In this document: positions 5,378 through 8,023 of the stretch, in pieces | Layout of the letters: each line of letters starts with the position of its first letter | Numbering within the stretch: the stretch's first letter is position 1 | Assembly (NCBI GenBank): GCA_900552305.1 | Contig: URZD01000099.1 | Span: 1-8,023 of the forward strand | DNA length: 8,023 nucleotides | Source: an uncultured Eubacteriales bacterium | GTDB lineage: Bacteria; Bacillota; Clostridia; Monoglobales; Monoglobaceae | Reading direction: 5' to 3' | Position numbers and translations under genes: made by a program | The notes under the pieces: model-generated | Told to the model about the DNA's origin: nothing | What the model saw: only the letters and a program-made list of their open reading frames with translations | Databases searched by the model: none

Positions 5378-6912
5378 TGGCAAACGAGAAGGTAATAGTT
5401 ATAGATTTCGGTGGGCAGTATAACCAACTGATTGCGCGCAGGGTCAGGGAGGCGAATGTTTACTGTGAGCTTATCCCGTGTACAACGGATTTGGCAAAGC
5501 TGAAAGCGGAGGAAAATCTGAAGGGCATTATATTTACCGGCGGACCCAACAGCGTTTACGGCGAGGGCGCGCCGCAGATTGACAAGGAGATATTCGGGCT
5601 GGGTATTCCGATTCTGGGAATTTGCTACGGTGCGCAGCTGATGAGCTATATGCTCGGCGGCAGAGTTGAAGGCGCGGACACCCGCGAATACGGTCAAAGA
5701 GAGATAAAGCTCAAAAAATCGCTGCTTTTTGACGGAATTGATGAGGAGCATATTTGCCTTATGAGCCATACGGACAAGGTTACCGCGCTGCCGGAGGGAT
5801 TCTCTGTAATAGGCGAAACAGAGAGCTGTCCGATTGCGGCGTTTGAGGATGCCGGCAGGAGGTTTTACGGCGTGCAGTTCCACCCGGAGGTAAATCACAC
5901 GCTTTTCGGAAAGCATATGCTGAGGAATTTCCTTTATAATATATGCGGATGCAGCGGCGACTGGACAATGGCTGACTATGCGAAAAATTATATAGAGTTT
6001 GCAAAAAACAAGATAGGCGACAAAAAGGTGCTTTGTGCGCTTTCGGGCGGCGTGGATTCAAGCGTGGCGGCGATACTTCTGCACAAGGCGATAGGCAAGC
6101 AGCTCACCTGTATTTTTGTTGACCACGGACTTTTGAGGAAGAACGAGGGCGACGAGGTAGAGAGCGTGTTCAGAAAGCAGTTTGACCTCAATCTGATTCG
6201 TGTGAACTGCGAGGATTTGTTCCTTGAAAAGCTGCGCGGCGTGTCGGAGCCGGAGGAAAAAAGAAAGATTATCGGCAAGGAGTTTATAGAGGTATTCCAG
6301 GCGGAGGCGAAGAAAATCGGCGCGGTGGACTATCTTGTGCAGGGAACGATTTATCCGGACGTAATAGAGAGCGGAGCGGGCAACGCGCAGGTTATAAAGA
6401 GTCACCATAACGTGGGCGGACTTCCGGAGCACGTTGACTTTAAGGAGATAATAGAGCCGCTCAGAAATCTGTTCAAGGACGAGGTACGTCAGCTGGGACT
6501 TGAGCTTGGCATACCGGCGCACCTTGTGTGGAGACAGCCGTTCCCGGGGCCGGGACTTGCGATAAGATGTATCGGAGACATTACAAAGGAGCGTCTGGAT
6601 ATTTTGAAGGACGCGGACGCGATATTCCGCGAGGAGATTGCGAATGCGGAGCTTGACAAGGATATAAACCAGTATTTTGCAGTTCTTACGAATATGCGTT
6701 CCGTGGGAGTAATGGGCGACGGAAGAACGTATGATTATACGGTTGCACTGCGCGCAGTGACAACGACCGACTTCATGACGGGCGAGTGGGCGCGCATCCC
6801 GTACGAGACGCTTGACAAAGCGTCAAAGAGGATAGTCAACGAGGTAAAGCACGTCAACAGAATTGTCTATGACATAACATCCAAACCCCCCGCAACAATA
6901 GAGTGGGAATAG
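5377..6912 (+). CDS. guaA: GMP synthase (glutamine-hydrolysing)
   Basis: Amidates XMP to GMP with ATP and glutamine, the last step of de novo GMP synthesis in the cytoplasm. At 511 residues it is full length. The ATG at 5377 lies 5 nt after GGAGG. The class I glutamine amidotransferase domain (about 5-190) has the nucleophile elbow GICYGAQ (81-87, Cys83) and FHPEV (168-172, His169 and Glu171). The ATP pyrophosphatase domain starts at about 195, with the P-loop SGGVDSS (223-229) and the XMP-binding end QGTIYPDVIESG (322-333). The C-terminal dimerisation domain carries FPGPGLAIR (389-397) and ends TSKPPATIEWE, the canonical tail. It lies 169 nt after glmS on the same strand; whether they share a transcript is unclear. 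A strong terminator follows. The next sequence is a mobile-element remnant, consistent with the known use of the guaA 3' end as an integration site. Confidence 0.98.
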   Translation: MANEKVIVIDFGGQYNQLIARRVREANVYCELIPCTTDLAKLKAEENLKGIIFTGGPNSVYGEGAPQIDKEIFGLGIPILGICYGAQLMSYMLGGRVEGADTREYGQREIKLKKSLLFDGIDEEHICLMSHTDKVTALPEGFSVIGETESCPIAAFEDAGRRFYGVQFHPEVNHTLFGKHMLRNFLYNICGCSGDWTMADYAKNYIEFAKNKIGDKKVLCALSGGVDSSVAAILLHKAIGKQLTCIFVDHGLLRKNEGDEVESVFRKQFDLNLIRVNCEDLFLEKLRGVSEPEEKRKIIGKEFIEVFQAEAKKIGAVDYLVQGTIYPDVIESGAGNAQVIKSHHNVGGLPEHVDFKEIIEPLRNLFKDEVRQLGLELGIPAHLVWRQPFPGPGLAIRCIGDITKERLDILKDADAIFREEIANAELDKDINQYFAVLTNMRSVGVMGDGRTYDYTVALRAVTTTDFMTGEWARIPYETLDKASKRIVNEVKHVNRIVYDITSKPPATIEWE

Positions 6913-6930
6913 CATTTTCTTGATTTTCAG

Positions 6931-6970
6931 TCCTCAAAAACCGCTGTTTTATGCGGTTTTTGAGGATTTT
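6931..6970 (+). terminator. Strong intrinsic terminator of guaA
   Basis: A perfect 14-bp stem, TCCTCAAAAACCGC (6931-6944) with GCGGTTTTTGAGGA (6953-6966), an 8-nt loop and TTTTGTGTTTTT after it. It starts 18 nt past the guaA stop. Confidence 0.92.
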
Positions 6971-6980
6971 GTGTTTTTAA

Positions 6981-6999
6981 TGGCTACAAATTGGCTACA
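6981..6999. repeat. Two TGGCTACA copies at the 3' end of the integrase remnant
   Basis: TGGCTACA occurs at 6981-6988 and 6992-6999, 11 bp apart, spanning the integrase stop codon. About one helical turn apart, they could be binding sites for a recombinase or excisionase at an element end, or simply chance. Confidence 0.3.
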
Positions 7000-7178
7000 T
7001 CAGAAGTGATATTTTTAGCCATTAACTCATCAAGCTGATTTGCAACCTCAATCTGCTTGTTCGGATAAAGGTGACTGTATGTTTCCATTGTTGTCTGAAC
7101 TCTCTCGTGTCCGAGCCTTTCGGCTATCAGCAAAGGGGAAAACCCCATTTCAACCAGCAACGACGCATGGCTGTGCCC
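6984..7178 (-). pseudogene. 3' fragment of a tyrosine recombinase/integrase
   Basis: The minus strand encodes 64 residues ending in TAG at 6984. The fragment shows HSHASLL (2-8), MGFSPLLIAERLGHERVQ (11-28) and TMETYSHLYPNKQ (30-42). This is the C-terminal end of integrases of the kind found on phages and integrative conjugative elements. It keeps the LGH histidine and the nucleophile tyrosine of TYSHL. The arginine that normally precedes HSHAS is replaced by glycine, and a TAG stands one codon further upstream (7179-7181). No start codon, N-terminal arm-binding domain or first catalytic arginine is present, so it cannot be active. The break falls inside a conserved motif, pointing to a recombination or deletion junction near 7176-7180. 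It converges on guaA, the usual arrangement for an element integrated at that gene's 3' end. Confidence 0.9.
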
Positions 7179-7369
7179 CTATGGTATAATAAAGACAAAC
7201 GGTGAAAGCCGCATAAAATCAAGGGTTTTGCGATTTATCTTGATATATTTCAGTTCTTTTTCCAACCCGAAATTTACAAGATTTTCGTCTTTAATAATGG
7301 TAATGTTAAGTTAAAGACAAAAGTTATACCCTGCAAAAGGAGGTCAAAATTTAATAAAATATCAACTGA
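7179..7369. other. Non-coding stretch between integrase remnant and repA leader
   Basis: I see no supported gene. An extended -10 element TGGTATAAT is at 7182-7190, reading right, immediately after the integrase breakpoint; its expected -35 position (7162-7167, GACGCA) lies in integrase sequence and is poor, as if the breakpoint had removed the original -35. An AAAGGAGG is present at 7337-7344, but no usual start codon follows at a suitable distance. The minus strand has an open stretch over about 7182-7313 with no convincing start or ribosome site. Confidence 0.45.
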
Positions 7370-7406
7370 GAACGCTTTATAACAAACCATAAGGCGTTCT
7401 TTTTTT
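7370..7406 (+). terminator. Intrinsic terminator or attenuator before repA
   Basis: GAACGCTTTAT (7370-7380) pairs with ATAAGGCGTTC (7389-7399), an 11-bp stem with one G-U pair and an 8-nt loop, followed by seven T. It lies 31 nt before the repA start on the same strand. It either ends an upstream transcript or attenuates a repA leader transcript; conditional termination is a common way to set Rep levels, but no alternative structure has been worked out here. Confidence 0.8.
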
Positions 7407-7437
7407 ATGCAATCACACACGGAAAGGAGGCACAACA

Positions 7438-8023
7438 ATGTCGATACAATTTGAATATTTTTACGGAAATGAAGCCGAACAATTTACCTTTTACAGAATA
7501 CCGAAAATACTTGTTACTTCCCCTACTTTCAAGCGAGTATCTGACAGTGCAAAGCTGTTATATGGTCTTATGCTTGACCGTATGGGTTTATCTATACGCA
7601 ACGGTTGGGTTGATGATGAAAACCGGGCATACATATTCTTTACAACAAATGATGTTATGGAGCAAATGTGCTGCGGAACAGAAAAAGCTACAAAGCTGCT
7701 TGCGGAGCTTGACGCTGAAAAAGGTATCGGTCTTATTGAACGAAAAAAGCAAGGACAAGGCAAGCCTGCAATTATATATTTGAAAAAGTTTTATATAAGT
7801 GAAAATAACGACCGAGATTTAAGACTTTCGGAAACCAAAACTCCAGACTTTCGGAAATCGAAAGTCAAGACTTTTGAAAATCGAAATTCAAGACTTTCGG
7901 AAATCGAAAGTGCAGACTTTCGAGAATCGAAATCTAATTATAATAAATATAATAATACTGATTTTAACGATACTGAAAAGAATAATACTGAATCGAGCGA
8001 TACTGAAATCATATCCTATCCTA
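7438..8023 (+). CDS. RepA_N-type replication initiator, 5' part (runs off window)
   Basis: A plasmid or integrative-element replication initiator that would bind its origin and recruit the host replisome. The ATG at 7438 lies 8 nt after AAAGGAGG. 195 codons are open to the edge. Residues about 1-120 match the winged-helix domain of the RepA_N family: FEYFYGNEAEQFTFYRIP (5-22), LVTSPTFKRVSDSAKLLYGL (25-44), MLDRMGLSIRNGW (45-57), AYIFFTTNDVMEQMCCG (64-80) and KGIGLIERKKQGQGKP (95-110). From about 121 it is a hydrophilic linker built from DNA repeats: five 23-bp units (7823-7937), then pentapeptides of the form [NS][ND]T[DE]x (172-191). Close relatives are common on Tn1549-like conjugative elements and large plasmids of gut Bacillota, where a ParA-type gene often follows. 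A C-terminal domain is expected beyond the window. The name repA fits the family, but replication is not demonstrated. Confidence 0.88.
   Translation, partial: MSIQFEYFYGNEAEQFTFYRIPKILVTSPTFKRVSDSAKLLYGLMLDRMGLSIRNGWVDDENRAYIFFTTNDVMEQMCCGTEKATKLLAELDAEKGIGLIERKKQGQGKPAIIYLKKFYISENNDRDLRLSETKTPDFRKSKVKTFENRNSRLSEIESADFRESKSNYNKYNNTDFNDTEKNNTESSDTEIISYP
7823..7937. repeat. Five 23-bp tandem repeats (iteron-like) inside the initiator gene
   Basis: Units start at 7823, 7846, 7869, 7892 and 7915 with exactly 23 bp spacing. The core is ACTTTCG-N5-CGAAAGT, a 7-bp inverted repeat. It is perfect in units 2 (7847-7865) and 4 (7893-7911) and degenerate in the others, while the left arm GACTTT is kept in all five. 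Because 23 is not a multiple of three, successive units are read in different frames (RLSETK, DFRKSK, TFENRN, RLSEIE, DFRESK). In RepA_N plasmids the origin is known to lie within the rep gene, so these are candidate initiator-binding iterons. Confidence 0.85.
7935..7957. other. Run of 23 A/T bases next to the iterons, possible unwinding element
   Basis: No G or C occurs from 7935 to 7957, beginning within the last iteron. It encodes Asn/Tyr/Lys-rich linker. An AT-rich stretch beside iterons is the usual layout of a DNA unwinding element; this is inferred from position only. Confidence 0.45.
7951..8010. repeat. Four 15-bp repeats coding for [NS][ND]T[DE]x pentapeptides
   Basis: Units 7951-7965, 7966-7980, 7981-7995 and 7996-8010 share A(A/G)(T/C)(A/G)ATACTGA. 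They encode NNTDF, NDTEK, NNTES and SSDTEI-type units in one frame. Units 1 and 3, and 2 and 4, are closest, hinting at duplication of a 30-bp block. Unlike the 23-bp array, the frame is kept, so selection may act on the peptide. Confidence 0.75.

Noticed and set aside
7182..7313. Minus-strand open stretch of about 44 codons between integrase remnant and repA
   Set aside because: No usual start codon or ribosome site at its beginning, bounded by stops on both sides, and no similarity I recognise; it is not a continuation of the integrase.
7451..7783. 110-residue frame starting at 7451 on the plus strand
   Set aside because: Lies in another frame inside the initiator gene, whose frame has the ribosome site and the RepA_N motifs.
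7823..7937. CRISPR array
   Set aside because: Units abut with no unique spacers, are palindromic, and lie inside an open coding frame.

Overview
The window looks like chromosome from a member of the Clostridia (Bacillota), with the start of a mobile or plasmid-like element at its right edge. Support for this: strong GGAGG-type ribosome binding sites, sigma-A promoters with 17-nt spacers, an AcpS fused in frame to the start of an NnrD-like domain, a two-helix membrane protein resembling a clostridial family, and a RepA_N-type replication initiator. Assignment to a genus is not possible from this sequence.

Left block, minus strand (1-2344): three closely packed genes read leftwards. They are a membrane family 2 glycosyltransferase (1109-2344), a small membrane protein of unknown role (527-1078), and AcpS continuing without a stop into an NAD(P)HX dehydratase-like domain that leaves the window (1-522). 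Gaps of 30 and 4 nt suggest one transcript. Next comes an AT-rich island with one orphan gene of unknown function (2512-2871, minus), which has its own sigma-A promoter and a palindrome over the -10 box. A 17-bp direct repeat brackets this gene.

Middle block, plus strand (3167-6966): two housekeeping amidotransferases. glmS (3381-5207) makes glucosamine-6-phosphate for the cell wall and has two good promoters but no recognisable glmS ribozyme. guaA (5377-6912) makes GMP and ends at a strong intrinsic terminator. Both use glutamine as nitrogen donor. A 32-bp tandem duplication carries two copies of the guaA Shine-Dalgarno.

Right block (6967-8023): directly after guaA lies the 3' remnant of a tyrosine integrase (6984-7178, minus), cut off inside its catalytic domain. 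About 190 bp without a gene follow, then an attenuator-like hairpin, then the 5' part of a RepA_N initiator gene (7438 to the edge). Inside this gene are five 23-bp tandem repeats, each a more or less preserved inverted repeat, followed by 23 uninterrupted A/T bases and four 15-bp repeats. The 23-bp period is not a multiple of three, so the array looks selected as DNA. It is the best candidate in the window for a replication origin embedded in the initiator gene. The 3' end of guaA is a known integration hotspot, so this end probably marks the edge of an integrated, rearranged element.
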